Positions 13,701 through 26,600 of a stretch of DNA of 64,000 nucleotides are shown piece by piece. Every line of letters begins with the position of its first letter. Position 1 is the stretch's first letter. The stretch comes from Cheilinus undulatus (lineage: Eukaryota > Chordata > Actinopteri > Labriformes > Labridae), in the NCBI RefSeq assembly GCF_018320785.1, contig NC_054882.1, forward strand, positions 26,726,719-26,790,718. Reading direction: 5' to 3'. The notes below the pieces were generated by a model. It was given only the letters and a program-made list of their open reading frames with translations. It did no database searches and was not told where the DNA came from. The translations under genes and the position numbers were made by a program.

Positions 13701-14225
13701 AGTATGCCTTCAATACCTGCTATATTTAACATAAAGAACGATGTTAATCTTTACTTCCACCTGTGCAGAATTTGATTCACACATTTTAATCTCAATTTTA
13801 CAGTTGAATATGGCTTGCAAAGCTGCCTTCTGTGTCCCTCAAGGAATTTTTTAAACATCCTAAATGTCTGACATAAAGTTTCATTTTTTTTCATAATTAT
13901 TAGTAATTGTATTTTCACATTATTTAGGCCCAAATGAAGTTACACACTGTATACAGGTCCTGCAGGTAAGCTGTGTCCTCCTCAAGTGGGCCACAAACGG
14001 TCCCAACGAGATGAAACCCGGAACTCTCAGATAAAAACTGAGGAGAAAAACAGATGTTAGCTAAACTGTAGTATCTTCGCTCACTTTTACCTTCAAACTA
14101 GCAGCTTAATACGTAGAAATACTGAATAGGTTTACCTTGGCGATCCATTTTGAAGAGTATGACGCTACGTCGTTGATAAAAACTGTTTTAGTTGACTGTT
14201 CTCGCTCCATCACCTCCGCTGCCAT
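1758..14225 (-). CDS. AK7: Adenylate kinase 7 (cilia-associated, Dpy-30 domain), 17 exons
   Basis: Exons (minus order): 14136-14225, 13948-14037, 12191-12299, 11917-12011, 11437-11547, 11271-11354, 9170-9258, 8412-8502, 8119-8196, 6733-6882, 6143-6271, 5144-5243, 4593-4721, 4442-4507, 3890-4087, 3568-3788, 1758-2021. They join in frame to about 697 residues (human AK7: 723). The N-terminal third is a Rossmann-like NAD(P)-binding fold (VFIN near the start, FILVSTVMTW, STYVVASGLQYG, IIPTIHVKDL). The kinase P-loop GPPAVGKT is at about 337-344, with NQGFVLDGFP and LDASDSFLKDRV after it. A Glu/Arg-rich coiled coil precedes a C-terminal Dpy-30 motif (RRYLMEHVMPTLNSGL, about 632-663). AK7 interconverts adenine nucleotides and is needed for motile cilia. 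I chose the ATG at 14225 (A at -3, G at +4; MAAE resembles human MAEE). An in-frame ATG at 14258 is possible but overlaps an X-box. The tail after residue 663 is unlike the family (see findings). Confidence 0.93.
2425..2468. repeat. Perfect 16-bp inverted repeat (hairpin) in AK7 intron 16
   Basis: The arm GCAAAATTCTGCCTTC at 2425-2440 is matched exactly by its reverse complement at 2453-2468, with a 12-nt loop. It is not at an exon boundary. It may be the relic of a small foldback element; nothing shows that it is expressed. Confidence 0.6.
4182..4392 (+). mobile_element. Tc1-like transposon 3' end fragment
   Basis: About 210 bp in AK7 intron 14 matches the right-hand end of the copies at 12.4-13.7 kb and 58.6-59.4 kb: the segment TTTTTTGAGACATGTTGCTG, then CATCAAATTCAAAATGAGCT, and a closing inverted-terminal-repeat-like stretch. 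Only the tail remains, ending 50 bp before AK7 exon 14. Identity rests on the internal comparison of the three copies. Confidence 0.65.
7326..7368. repeat. Near-perfect 16-bp inverted repeat in AK7 intron 9
   Basis: AAATATCCCCCTGTCC at 7326-7341 pairs with GGACAGGGGAATATTT at 7353-7368 (15 of 16 positions) around an 11-nt loop. The right arm and its flank resemble those of the hairpin at 2425-2468 (GGACAG...ATTTTGC). Confidence 0.5.
7500..7850 (-). mobile_element. Tc1-like transposon remnant
   Basis: Terminal portion of a Tc1-like family whose other copies lie at 14.6-15.3, 45.3-45.5 and 48.6-49.45 kb. Shared blocks include the stretch around 7640-7690 (TATACTACAATCACTTGAGG), the TTAGGTCAGTCTCTTAAAAG block and a closing CATCCAAAGGGGTGAATAC terminal repeat. 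No transposase frame survives. It lies in AK7 intron 9. Confidence 0.6.
8535..8665 (-). mobile_element. tRNA-derived SINE, 3' part
   Basis: The reverse complement contains the fish SINE body seen whole at 51.2-51.45 kb: the region 'GTGTGTGAATG...AATGGG(G/T)AAGTGTGACCTGC' and a tail resembling AAAAGTGCTA. The tRNA head with its A and B boxes is missing, so this is a 5'-truncated copy. It lies in AK7 intron 7. Confidence 0.55.
9608..10501. mobile_element. Probable hAT-type non-autonomous DNA transposon
   Basis: The right end reads ...CAGTTGAAAAAGTTTGGACACCCCTGG, whose reverse complement starts with the CAGGGGTGTCCAAAC terminal motif typical of hAT relatives. The left end (CAGACCTGGGGACCGGGGGCC) looks like a degraded partner. 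No transposase frame is visible between them. It lies in AK7 intron 6. The right boundary is firmer than the left. Confidence 0.4.
10815..10860. repeat. Imperfect 18-bp inverted repeat in AK7 intron 6
   Basis: GAATGACCCAGATGGATG at 10815-10832 pairs with 10843-10860 at 17 of 18 positions around a 10-nt loop. The flanking text (GAGATATTATGTTCACAAGA) resembles a dispersed fish repeat, so this is probably part of an old interspersed element of roughly 10.5-10.9 kb. Confidence 0.45.
12430..13715 (+). mobile_element. Tc1-like transposon with decayed transposase
   Basis: Long terminal repeats resembling those of the 58.6-59.4 kb copy bracket a broken transposase frame on the plus strand. The best-preserved part, 13091-13387, reads LMIWGCISIYGV...GTINADKYIKVLEQHM, then FQQDSAKSHP and VLNWPG, which are the central and second catalytic blocks of a Tc1 DDE transposase. 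Stops and frameshifts elsewhere make it inactive. It lies in AK7 intron 2. The right terminal repeat appears shortened. Confidence 0.75.
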
Positions 14226-14250
14226 CTTTGCTGGTGTATGTGGTGTTTCG

Positions 14251-14264
14251 GTTGCCATGGAGAC
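14251..14264. promoter_or_regulatory. RFX X-box motif at the AK7 start
   Basis: GTTGCCATGGAGAC matches the RFX-family X-box (GTTGCC..GG.AAC type; its reverse complement GTCTCCATGGCAAC is a classic form). It lies 26 bp upstream of the preferred AK7 ATG. RFX factors drive motile-cilia genes, so the site fits the gene's role. The functional assignment is inference from motif and position. Confidence 0.6.
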
Positions 14265-14559
14265 CTTTAATACGGGTCGCTACAGTCTACGGTAGCAGAT
14301 TAATCGCCCGTTAGAACTCAACGAGTCATATGGCTAGATGTACTCGATGTAATGAATACTACCTATCAGGGGTATGACTTTAATGGATAGATTAAATCAT
14401 CTCGTCTTTTTCAAAAATTTCCTCATCTTTGTGAGGCTTTTTATTTCACCCTCGTGAGCTGAACAGCTAATCCACAATGGAGCTTTGTTAATGTAATTTC
14501 TGATGTTTTTTTCAATTACATAAAAACAATAAAATAAAGGCCACCTTTAAAGTAGCTGA

Positions 14560-15309
14560 CTTAATTCAGCTGACATCCAGCTGGTTAGTGAAATGGGGAT
14601 CACCTGAGTGCAGTGAATGTGTCTCAAGTGATTGTGGTTTAAAGACACCTGGTCACTGGTAGCCAGGTCAGGTCTACTCAAAGCAACTTAAATAAAATAA
14701 TATTGAAAGGTATAAGTTAGGGGATGGACACAAAAACATTTCCAAGGCACTGGACATCCCCGGGGTTCAGTTAAATTCATCATTAAGAAATGGAAGGAAT
14801 ATAGCACGTTTAAATCTGCCTAGATAAGGCCGTCCTCACAGACTGAGTCACCATGCCAGAAGGAGACTAGTGAGAGAGGCCACCAAGACACCTATGATGA
14901 CTCTGAAGGAGTTACAGGCTTCAGCAGCCAAGACATTATGCTTGGGAGACACCAAACACTGCACATCACCACAAACACCATCCCCACTGTGGAGCATGGT
15001 GATGGCAGCATCATGCTGTGGGGATGCTTCTCAGCAGCTGAACCTGGAAGGCCTGTAAAGGTAGAGGGTAAAATGAATGCTGCTTAATATAGGAAAATCT
15101 ACCTGATTTGAAGGGGTTGAATATTTAAGCACTTATTTTACATTACATATTATTTGATTGACATTATGTCGTAGAAATCTGTTTTCACTTTTCTTAAAAA
15201 AAAGTTTAAAAAAAAAAGAAGTCAAATCATATTAACCATGATTGATTTATAAAATTAATAACATGATAAAACATCCAAGGGGGTGAGTAATTTTTTACAG
15301 GCATTGTAT
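14560..15309 (+). mobile_element. Internally deleted Tc1-like transposon between AK7 and AREL1
   Basis: Plus-strand remnant of the same family as the 48.6-49.45 kb copy. It carries a transposase shard ([19 protein letters not shown] at 14870-14925), fused by deletion to later transposase text ([20 protein letters not shown]), and a right terminal repeat ending CATCCAAGGGGGTGAGTAA. It fills most of the gap between the AK7 promoter and the AREL1 3' end. Confidence 0.7.
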
Positions 15310-15511
15310 ATCCACTTCCTGATCTCCAGGTGCATTTCAAGAATTTGAAGATCCTTCATCATGGCAGGAGAAACGATTTCCAGGTCTGTAAAGGAGAGAG
15401 GATGAAAGGAGGAGCAAAGCAATTAGATGAGAAGTCCTCTAGAACTCCTCTGTGCAAGCCTCACAGCTTCTTACCCTCTTCATGAGGAACAAAAATGAGA
15501 TGAGATGTTAG

Positions 15512-17606
15512 AAATATAGTCCATCATCTTTATTCCCATAAACAAAGGGCCTGCAGTGCAGAGAATCTCAAACATTCATCAGCAGAGGCTGCCATTAAAA
15601 AAAGAAAGAAAAAGTATCCCAGCTATAAAGTCATGGGCAAATATTTCACAATATCTACATTGCTAAAAGCCTCACTCAGGCCATCTCTAATCCAGAAACA
15701 ACCCAAACATAAAACAGAGTAGATGCGCAATAAAACAAAACACTGAACAAGAACATAAAAATACAGGACATACCTCCTTCATATTGGTTTATAATGGTTA
15801 CATCTAATGGAACATCTAACACATAATCAGACTAATTTTACTTGTAATAAATATGTAGTCAGCCATTGGTATCCGTGCTGAAAACACACCAGAAGCACTT
15901 AAAACATTTTCATTTTGCTCCTCAGTACAGAAGGTCAACATTGCACAACCCAAACAAACAAATCCATGGACCCTTTTATAACACTGAAACAGGAAAGCTA
16001 AAGCATCCACAAAACTTGAAAATTCCCCAGAATACGACTGGCTCCATGTATTAACCCAAACCTGCAGAAAATAGTAAAAAGTCTGACATAGTTGCTCAAA
16101 TCTCTTAATGGCTGACTCTAACATTTAACTGTTAGAAGTGAACTTGCATCCAGAGTGCTCTTAAAGGGGAACATTTCTATACTCAAATTAAAATAGTATG
16201 AAGAAAATGACCAGTCAGCATTTCCTTTTTTGTTTCAGTCCAAACAGGATTTTGCCCAAATGCTCTCTGAAGACGCTGACTGACAGCACGCACAACAACA
16301 AAATGAACATGTAAACAATGGAACAGCAAAGTAATTGCTACAAACTTTGAACAGGAAACAAGCCATTAACAGCATTAAAGATAAACATATTCACATTTAC
16401 ATAAAGGGGAAAAAAACAGGACATAATCTCCACAAATATAATGCTTTTTAGTTGACAGAGGATGTGCAGAATATGGCTAAAGGTTGCAGAGTCAGGACTG
16501 GAAGGAGGCAACTCCTTATGTGCACAAGTTAGCACACATACAAACATGTATACCTGTTTCTGGGAATGCAAAGGTGGCATAGGAGGTTCTGAGGTAAACC
16601 CATACAAGGCTGTGAATGTCAGAGGAATCATCATAAGGCATATATGACAAATCCATGTTATATATGCACTCTCTTCAACATCAAACCAACACTTGCATCC
16701 ACAGTGACTCCTGCATGTCCTTGTAAAAATGTCAGAATATCTATTACCTATTGTTTGTTTCTCTCAACTACACACCTCTCTGGATACAATCAGAGGCAAA
16801 GGGTATGAATAAGGCAGGTTATAAAAAAAATCAACTCCAACAAAAATAATTTCCATTGTATGGTTGAACACAAACATTTTTACCAAGACATAATAATTTA
16901 AAAACATATAAACCATAGAAGGTAATTGGCTTCTTTTAAAACCACTCATTTCTCACAGAAAAAATGTCAGAAATTATATAAACTCTCAACCCAAACGTGC
17001 AGTAATAAAGAAATCCCTTCTCCTTAAACATCAAATCAAAATAACAAATGAAAACCTATGAATACACACTAGTATGTACAAGTATTGAAATAAAAGAGTA
17101 ATATCATATATATTTACATACACACATCAGTCCCTGATCGATTAAGGCCAAAGTGCTGTAAATGCGAGCATCACCTACATAGCGTGTAGGCCGCTGCTGC
17201 ACTTAAGTGTTCCGCAGTTTGCAAAATGCAAAAGAAGCAGTTATACAGTAATACTGAAGGCCTTTGCTTTAGCATCTTTCAAACATATAAAACTAATCAA
17301 ACTTTAGCAATAAGAAATAAAACTAGCCCAAACTTCTCCTTTTTCAGTAGTTTGTGGTTTCCTTTTTTACAAAAGCAAGATATAATATTTACATACAGAA
17401 GCACTAGAGTTCATACGTTTGAGTTCCTGGTTCAGCACCACCTTCCAGTAACGTCCTCTCATCCTGAGAGTGTGTATTGAGAGTCTGTGTGAGTCTCTGC
17501 CATGAAGCATACTGTTAAATACCAATAAAAGCAGGGAGTTTGTGCAGCGGAGCAGACGGTGCTGCTCTCCTGCACAAAGGGAATTGGGATGCCAGTGATG
17601 TGAGAG
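15512..17606 (-). other. AREL1: AREL1 3' UTR with poly(A) signal
   Basis: The stretch follows the AREL1 stop on the minus strand without any splice or gene. A minus-strand AATAAA signal lies at 15529-15534 (TTTATT on the plus strand), which would put cleavage near 15512. A UTR of about 2.1 kb is inferred; no coding frame or transposon end was seen inside it. Confidence 0.6.
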
Positions 17607-20600
17607 TCAGAGCATGCCGAAGCCTTCACTGCCCTCACTGATGGCCAGCTTCAGCATCTTGTGAAGCTCCTCGTAGGAGTCGTAGGTAGGGAGGCACAGC
17701 TGGTTAAAACTGGACAGAAAAGAGGAGATTTAGAGCCAAAGCTTAACTTTTATTACACAATATTACATTACAACAACTATGTCACACAATATGTGATCAA
17801 GACATTCAAGTTGAGTTTTTAAATGTTTCTCAATGTGTATTCAAGATGACAACATAGACACTAAAATGTTTTGTGCTTTAGGGTGGTTTCACATTAGGGA
17901 TCCCACGCTGATGCTATCAGCATGCTAAAATTTTCTAAAAGCACTGAAAGCAGAGCAAAGATAAAGAAAGAAAATCTACCAAACATTGATTAAAGGGGTT
18001 TTTTGTTGTTGGTTTAGGGGACTTTAATGTTTCCAGAGAGCCATACTTTAAAGATCACAGGATTCCAAGGAGTGAAATACAGATGAAAGAACCCCATAAC
18101 TGATATAAAACATGATAAGTATGAGATGAAAAGACAATGGAGGTCAAAATTATAAGAAAGTGAGTCATTATGATGACAAAATTATTAGCCATTTTATGAA
18201 AATTTTATTTTTTTTGATTATTTCCCAAGTGCTGTTCAAAAGAGCAAGGAATGTGTAACAGCATTTCCAAACATCTTGGTTTTATTCTGGATGCTTACAT
18301 TATTTTACTTTGCACACAGAAACAACATCATTTCACAAAAACTATTAGGATCAAAATTATCAGTCCTCTTTAGAACTGACCTTTTTACTGAGCCATAAAA
18401 CAAACCACTGTTGTGCAATGATTTACTTTAACTTTGTAATGTTTGCAAAGGCTGTATTAAAAAATCCTTGCTCAACACTTTATAAAAAATGATTTTTTAC
18501 AAAGGGGGGCTAAAAATTTTGTCCTCATCTGTGAATCAAAATTCTAAATTTGTATCTCATTATTTTATCTGTCTCAAAATTATCATTTCGACTTAAGTTT
18601 TTATTGATTTATTTTCAACAATTACCTAACGTTCATATTTGCTTGTTTTTTTTCTAAGTGGCACAAATGGGCTTCCACAGATTTGAATGAATCATGTCTC
18701 GTCTATTAAACGGGACTGCATATGTTTTCTTACTCACCACGTGTGTGCGGTGGGAAGGGTGCTGTGTGTGGGGGCAGCGATGATCTGGAATGAGGGGCAT
18801 AAAGTGTTGAATCCCCCAGGAGGAAGCTGAGAGGAGCCGGTGGTAAACTGCAGCAGTCGAGCTAACTCCTCCTGGGTGAAGCTGGACACTACAGCCCAGA
18901 ACCACTTCATCACCTGCAGCAATGGAAAGTAAACTCAGATGTTTGCACTGCTGTCCTAAAGAGTTTAATGAGTTTATGTGACCTACTTTCTCTCTGAAGT
19001 GCCAGGACCCTCCAACAATCACAGCATGGGCTTTAAAGTCTTGCACGTTTATATCACCAGTGCCACACATCAACAGCTGAAGATATTAGACAGGAAAGAA
19101 AAACTATTACCCGGTGTTCTTGTTTGGATCAACAAGATTTTATTATAAACATCACACGTACCTCTAGCTCATTCTCATCAAATATGGCCAGCAGGTTTTC
19201 TGGAACGAGCTCGTTCAAACCTGCAATTGATCAGGAAATTACACTAATTACATGCATATTACCGAAGATCTCAAATGAGAGGGAACTGGCAAGAAAAACA
19301 GAGGATTAGACTGCAGCTGTGGAGGTTTTCTCACCTTTCAGGAAGTGTTCCACCTCATCCCTCACCTGGCTGGCCAGCCTATACTGCGCCAGCAGGTTGA
19401 GATAATGCATCTTGTTTTCATTGGTAACAGCGATCTGAGCCCCCCCTGATATCAGCTCCACCACCTGCAGGAGAACATGTGGGCAGGATATAAATGTCAC
19501 ACAAATTACATAAAACAATCAACAACACAGGACATGAAAGTGTTTAGAAACAAAGGGAAGATTAAGTGGCAGGATAAGAGCCCGGAAACTTTCCTGACCT
19601 ATGAAATATATTTATAAAGACTTAACACGTGTTTGGCCATCATGCACTCGTAAGCATTAACATGGATGCTTCAGCTATTAATCTTAAAGTGGAAAAAAAA
19701 ATCTGTTTAGAGAAAAGCATGCGTATCTAATTAAAAGGAGGTAGCCTTGACTCGGTTTCAACACAAGGAGTTAAGCATGTTGTTGTGTGGTATTTAATAA
19801 ATGAGCAACAATGTTATAAAAGCACATCAGATGCCAAACTTAATTCATCCAGCATCATGTAAATACACTACTCCCACATCTTTAAGTCAATGACTACCTG
19901 CCAAACAAGCAATATGGTTTCTTTTGTTTGGATTATTGCTGCTATCTGCCCTGAAATGAAATCAGGGGATAAAAGGGGGACGTTCCCCTTCCAAGAGCGT
20001 TGCCTCACCTTCTCCAGCTGTCCTGACTTGCTGTACTTCTCCTCAGCGAACACCAGGTCCATTTCACTCACGTCATTGTTTAGGATGAAACACACTTTAG
20101 TTTTGTAGAACTCCTGGTCATCCGTCTCAAAGTACTGTGTGTGGAAAGTTAAAGGAAAACACAGGAAAAATGACGTTTCTTAAATAAACACAGCACTTCA
20201 TCTTCTCAGCGGAGGATAGAAAGATGACTCGGTCATAGCTTTGAAATCCAAGGAAGTTGGATGAACGGCAAAACATGCTGGCTAGGCCTGCATGACCAAA
20301 ATAACGCCAAGAAGCGATTCAGTTTTCCTGGCTGTATGGGGAATGTTAAGAGTGATGAGCGGCACTGGCTGACAGCAGAAGGTAAACAATGAAAACATGA
20401 CCTAACACCTTCTGAACAAAACATATTTTCAGTGGGAGTGTGCTGTGTTCCATACCTTGTAGTTCATCCTGAGGCCAATGATCTGGGCCAAGAAGGAACG
20501 TGTAAAGCGAGCTCGGACCAGCTGTTTGTAGGCCCCACCCAGAGCAGACTCATACAGGCACTTCCCTACGATACGACCTGCAAACTCATACATCTTTAGA

Positions 20601-23600
20601 CGCAGGTGGGCTGGCCGCTCAGGGTTTGGATGCACCTGAATAAAAAGAAAAGGGCATTTAAAGGACACTAAAACCATGGACACCAGGACAGCACATATAA
20701 CAAATGCTCCATCAAAGGATCACATGGTTGTTTTCAGGGATGTCATGTGCTACGTTCAGTAAAAGCAGAGTGTAACATTTGTATTGAACTATCAAAGCTT
20801 ACTAAGCAGCTAAATGCTCCACAGTACAAGGGAAGTGATAACTTTTTGTTTACCTTATCAGATCTCACTTTCTTGCTTTGTATAACAGCCTCATTCTCCT
20901 CTAGGGCCAAAAGAAACCAAAGATACACAGACACACACACTAAAGCATTGCTTAACTTTGCTCTTAGTGTTATAGTTTTTAAAGTACTTTTTGTTTAGAG
21001 TTGTACTTTCTCTACAACTTGCATTTTCTCCCCGTATCGTTTTTTTTGTTGTCATGTTGAGTTTCCTTTTTGCCGTTGGTCCTTGTTGTCACCACTATCA
21101 CTGGTTCACATGATTCTTAATTGATGGGATCATTGTAATGGATACTGGGAGAGTGGGAGGTCCTCCAAGGTGGCCCAAGACTAGAGTGTACACTCTGCCA
21201 AACAAATATGGACTAGCATGTCTAAGACCAGCTCATAATGTGACTTGATTGATCAGATCTCACTGGGCCTCAATGCATTTTGGGTATGTTTATCCATGGT
21301 GGAAGGTTCTCCCCACATGAAAATGGGGTTTATTCAGGAGTAAATTATTTACCATGTCTGAAAAAGATACTTACCAGGCCTTGGTTGTTGTCACTGAAGC
21401 GGGTGAAGAGCTGGTTGGAGGTGTCAAAGAGGGTCTTACAAATCAGCTCAAACCACTCCCGGCGAGGTCCTCCCCAGTCCAAAGCTGCAGATCAAGTTGA
21501 AAGTTTAATTAGGAGAAAGATATAACGTGTTGACAAATTTCATTGGGGTTTTATTTTAAAATGGAAAAATGGCCTTGAGCAAAAGTTTTACCCTCTTCGT
21601 CCAGAAACACAACCTCAAAGTTCTTGCTCCAGTCTGACACTGAGAAGTTCCTTGTGGCCTTCAGAGACTTATCAGCAGTAAAAGGGAGAGTCTAATTAAA
21701 ACTGAAGCACATGACTGACTAATGATTACATGCCTGTTGTCATAATAAGCATCTTATCTAACAGTAATCAATAGGAGAAGCAGCACTCACTGAGTCAAGA
21801 ATGGAGTGTCGGGTTATTTTTAGGCAGGTCTTGGTGCGAGGTCTCTTGGAGTGGATGTGCCTGAGTTCACGTTGAAAGAAGTTCACCTTGTCTTGGAACG
21901 TTTCAGAGCCACCTGAGGACAAGATCGTTAAATTACTTCCACAGTCTTAATAGAAGACATTATTCAATAAGTGCCGCTTGAGGATACAGCAATAAAATTA
22001 GATGAAAACAGACCAATGTTCTTGTGAAGAAAGCGAATGAAGGTGGCAGCCATGATGTTTCTGTCTTTACAGCTGAGCTCCACTGGAGGCTGTATCCCAT
22101 CATCCACCACCAGAGTTAGATACTTGTGTACTGGGTCAGGACCATAGTAGGTAAACTGAGAAGAAACAGATCAAAATAACAATTACCAGGACTTTTTTAA
22201 CTTAATAAAGCTGCATTTTTTTCAGGGTTATATAAGAATTTGGCTTACCTTTGTTCCTGGACATACTCGAAAGGTGAAAAGGCGCCATGGAATAATTTTC
22301 AGGTAGAACTCCTTCACGGATAATTGCTGTTTGACATAAAAGTCTGAGTCAACACTGTTAAATAACTCCAATACAGAAGATCATTTCACTTAGAATGGAG
22401 TTAAAACTACACTGTGGGAACTCAAAAAGTTTGTAAGATTATCAGCACTCCAGTTTTTGCCGTGTACAGCAGGTGTCTTAGAATGTGATGTGGAATCATT
22501 CTCTAACTATGTGCGACTGTGTAGTCAACAGAGGTGGAAAAAGTACAAGAGTACTGTACTCAAGTTTTGGTTGAAATATACTTAAGTAAAAGTAAGAGTA
22601 CTCATTTACATTATTATCCTCTGCCTTTTTACTTACCTTTGGCGATATGTAACAGTAGACCTTTTTTGGTTTCTTGACCTTCTCGGGTTGTCCCTCCACA
22701 GGAGAATCATGCTCATCCTCCTCCTCTCCCATGGACGGCCTCCTCTGAGGTGCCAGCAGAGAGGAGGCTGGTAACTGCCACGAGGAAGTGCTGTAGTTTC
22801 CACTGCTGTAAAGGTATGCCTCAAAGTAGATACTTATGCCTGGAGTGGACACATTCTTCTCCACGCAGGCTTTCTCATTCTCTGCAATTTACAACAGGAG
22901 TATTAATATTATCTATCAAAAGTGTAGCTGGCATTTCTGGGGATGATGCCTACTATAGTAGAGTAAGTTGCTAACCACTGAGAACAATAATGTCAAATTC
23001 CCCATTGCTGAGCGGCTGATCCTTGTAGGAGATGCGGGCCCTGAAACATCCCGTCTTCCTCAGGGTCAGTCTCAGCAGAACCTGGCACTGCTGCTTGTTG
23101 AGTGTGACTGATTTGCTGTAGTATTCCTCCATACTGTCATCATCCACTGTGCCCAGCTGGAAGAGGATGAAACTAAACATGACTCACAGCCCAGGATTTT
23201 GGAAATTACTCATCCGCTAAACTGTAAAGCTTGACTGTGGAATTAGAAACACAAGGATATAAAATACACTGGCTTTGTTCTAATCCAATCTCAGATCCCA
23301 TCAGCAATAATCATCCATCATGACGACAATATAGGTCCCTGGGAACATAAGCCAACTTCTTAGTAATTCCAGTGGAGCCAGAGCCTGGCGTTAAACATAA
23401 TTCAGCTAAAACTTATTTTTCTGTGTTCTGCGTTGTTTACAGTCTAACTTAAGCATGTGCTAACATCAAATGTGAAGCAAAATTTACCCCACCATTGATG
23501 TCTGACACACTCCCCTCTAAAAGTATGGGAACTGTGAGGCCGATTCCTTTATTTCTACTACAGACTGTAAACATTTGGGTTTAAAACAAAAAAATGAATA

Positions 23601-26600
23601 TGAGATCAACATTTTAGCTTTTTATTTCCAGGTATTTACATCTGGATCTGATACGCAACTTAGGAGATAGCTTATATGTAACGGAACACCAAATTTTTAG
23701 GTGAGCAAAAGTATTGGAACAGAAAGACTTAAAACAGATTAAAGTGAATAGACTTAATGTCTGATTGCAAATCCTTTGCTTGCACTAACTGCATCGAGCC
23801 TGTGATCCACTGACATCACTAAACTTTTGCATTCCTCTTTAAGTGATGCTTTTCCAGGCTTTCACCGCAGCCTCTTTCAGTTTTTTGTTTTGGGGGGTTA
23901 CCCCCTTCAGTCTCCTCTTTAGCAGCTAAAATGCTCCATAGGGTTTAAGTCTAGAGATTGACTTGGCCAGTCTAAAACCTTCCACTTCTTGCCCCTGATG
24001 AACTCCTTTGTTGTTTTGTCAGTGTGTTTTGGGTCACTGTCTTGCTGCATGATGAAGGATCTCCCATTCAGTTTGGTTGCATATCCCTTGAAATTGGCAG
24101 ACAAAATGTTTCTGTAGACTCCTGAGTTTATTTTGCTGTTGCTATCATGTGTTACATCATCAATGAAGAAGCCCATATAAGCCCAAGCCATGACATTACC
24201 TCCAATGTGTTTCACAGATAAGCTTGTATGTTTGGGATCATGACCAAATCCTTTCTTTTTCCAAACTTTAGTCTTTCCATCACTTTGGTTAATGTTCATC
24301 TTTGTCTTGTTAGCCAATAAAACTTTGTCCCAGAATTTTTGAGGCTCGTCTCTGTACTTTTTGGCAAATTCTAGCCTTCCCATACTTCCTCCAAATGAGT
24401 GGTATGGAGTGGCATCTGCTGGTGTAGCCTCTGTTCTTTTGTTCATGAAGTCTTCTGTGAACAGTAGATGGTGATACCTTCACTCTTACCCTCTGGAGGT
24501 TGTTGCTTATGTCACTAACAGTTGTTTTAGGGCCTTTCTTTACAGCTCTCACAATGTTTCTGTTGTCAACTGATGCTGTTTCCCTTGGTCTACCCATTTG
24601 ATGTCTATTACTGAGTACACTGAGTGTAGCTGGGTTCCTGCTTTGCCTGGGTTCCTATCATTTTATGGTACTGATGTCTGTGTCTTGCCTGCATCCTGAT
24701 GTTCATGATGTCTTAGCTGTGCAGTTCATGTCTGCACTCTGATTGACGTCTGTGATGTCTTAGTTTGCATGGCATCACAGGTCATCTAGGTTTGGTTCTA
24801 TATTGTTGCTCTTTATCGATGTAGATGAATTATTATCTGTCTACATGTCACGTTCTGTTTCTTGTCTTTTGTCTGGGTTGTTGCTTTGTTTTTGTACTTG
24901 CTTCTGCACTTGTCAAAGCACTTTGTAAACCCATGTTTTTAAAAGTGCTATACAAATAAAGTTATTATTATTATTATTATTACACCAGTGGTTTCTTTCT
25001 TCTTCACAGTTGCTTGTTTTTCACTTTGAAGATTTGAAAATCATCAGTGTGTAGCCAGCCTAATGCAGGAAAAAAAGGTTTGTTCCTTACTGAATGCACA
25101 TGGACGCTGTAGTTGGTTTCATCTGTGAGAGAGGTTGAGTTACTGGTGGGGTTTCCATATTCGTCCCTGGGCTCAATCTGCAGAGTGTGCTGCTGGCAGT
25201 TTGTTAACACCAGCGTGGAGAAATGGTAGGCTATTTTGGTTTTAGATGGAACAACTGTACCTGAAGTTGACAATAGAAAACAGAAAATCAGTAATGCAAA
25301 CTTTTACAAATCACATTACAGAATGGACAGAAGACAGAAAGTAGTAATACCTGGCTGAAATATCTTATAATACGGGCTGTAGGCCACATTGAGGCCGCCT
25401 AACTTGACAGCGACCTCATAGCGCCCAGCCTTGCGCACTGTGAAGGCCACTTTGACAACATTGGACTCTGGTTCTTGCAAGACCTCCTGTGTAACAGGTA
25501 TGTCCAGAGCCAGTTCAATGTGGGTGATGTTGACCCGCAGTCCTACGGGCCGATGGGCGGGGAAAGGCTGACCATTCTTGTAGAACAGCTGAAAATACAA
25601 TTAAAAAAGCTTTTAATTCAATCTACAAAAAAAATAAATATAACATAGTTGTGCTCAGGCCTTGACACTATTTTTTGGCTAACTAGCCAGAATTAAGTTT
25701 ATATTATTGAGATTGGCTGCAGCATGCCAAAATTTACTCAATTTACAGTCTTTTGAAGTGTAAATGAACACTGTGCTTCTAAATTTAAAGCACTGTCCCT
25801 TGTCCAACCTTGAAAAACACAATTGACTATCAAATATGGGATGTTTTTTTGGGGGGAAATTTTTCCTTTTTATGTGCAGATAAACAGATAATTCACAAAC
25901 ACTGGTGCACACAGCTAAACACAGCTAAACACAGTTATAACAAAGCATATTCTAACAGTGGTTCATTTCTCAAAGTGGCTGGTGGGAGTAAGTGCGGTAC
26001 CCGCCACAGCTGAAATCCACCTGCATTTGGTGGGTGCATGTTAATGTCAAGCCCTGGTTGTGCTAACAAAACACGTCTATAAAAATGAATTCGACTAGAA
26101 GAAAGAAGTATTGTAACATCGTCATTTTCAAACAAACCAGGACTGAAACATCACCTGAACTCTGAAGCTCATAGTCTGCCCCACTTCCTGCGGCTCCTTC
26201 CAATCCCAGGACACCTTGCAGGAGCGTGGGTCCAGGTAGTTTCCCCGGACATAGTCGTAGATGCTGCGGTCACCGCGTCGCCCTGGATCCTCATTTTGCA
26301 GGAAGCTGACAACTCTCGCTGCGAGCTCACAGAGGAACTTGATGGTAAAGACAAACGCTATGATGGAAACAGTAATTCCACCTGCAAAAGAAAAAAAGGG
26401 GGCACAGGAGAAAAGCTGTTCAAATGCACACAGTGTGTTTATTTGCTTTTAAAATGAGCTGATAGACAATGGAGTAAAGATTTAAGTTTGATAGTCTAAC
26501 AAAACAAACAAAAATTTTGGGACAACAAAGACACTATAATGCAGTTTGTATAATCTATAGTACTGCAACATGGATGAAAGGTGATGCTTACATATACAAT

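Noticed and set aside
19890-20108. Plus-strand 72-codon frame
   Set aside because: Overlaps an AREL1 HECT exon on the opposite strand; no independent support.
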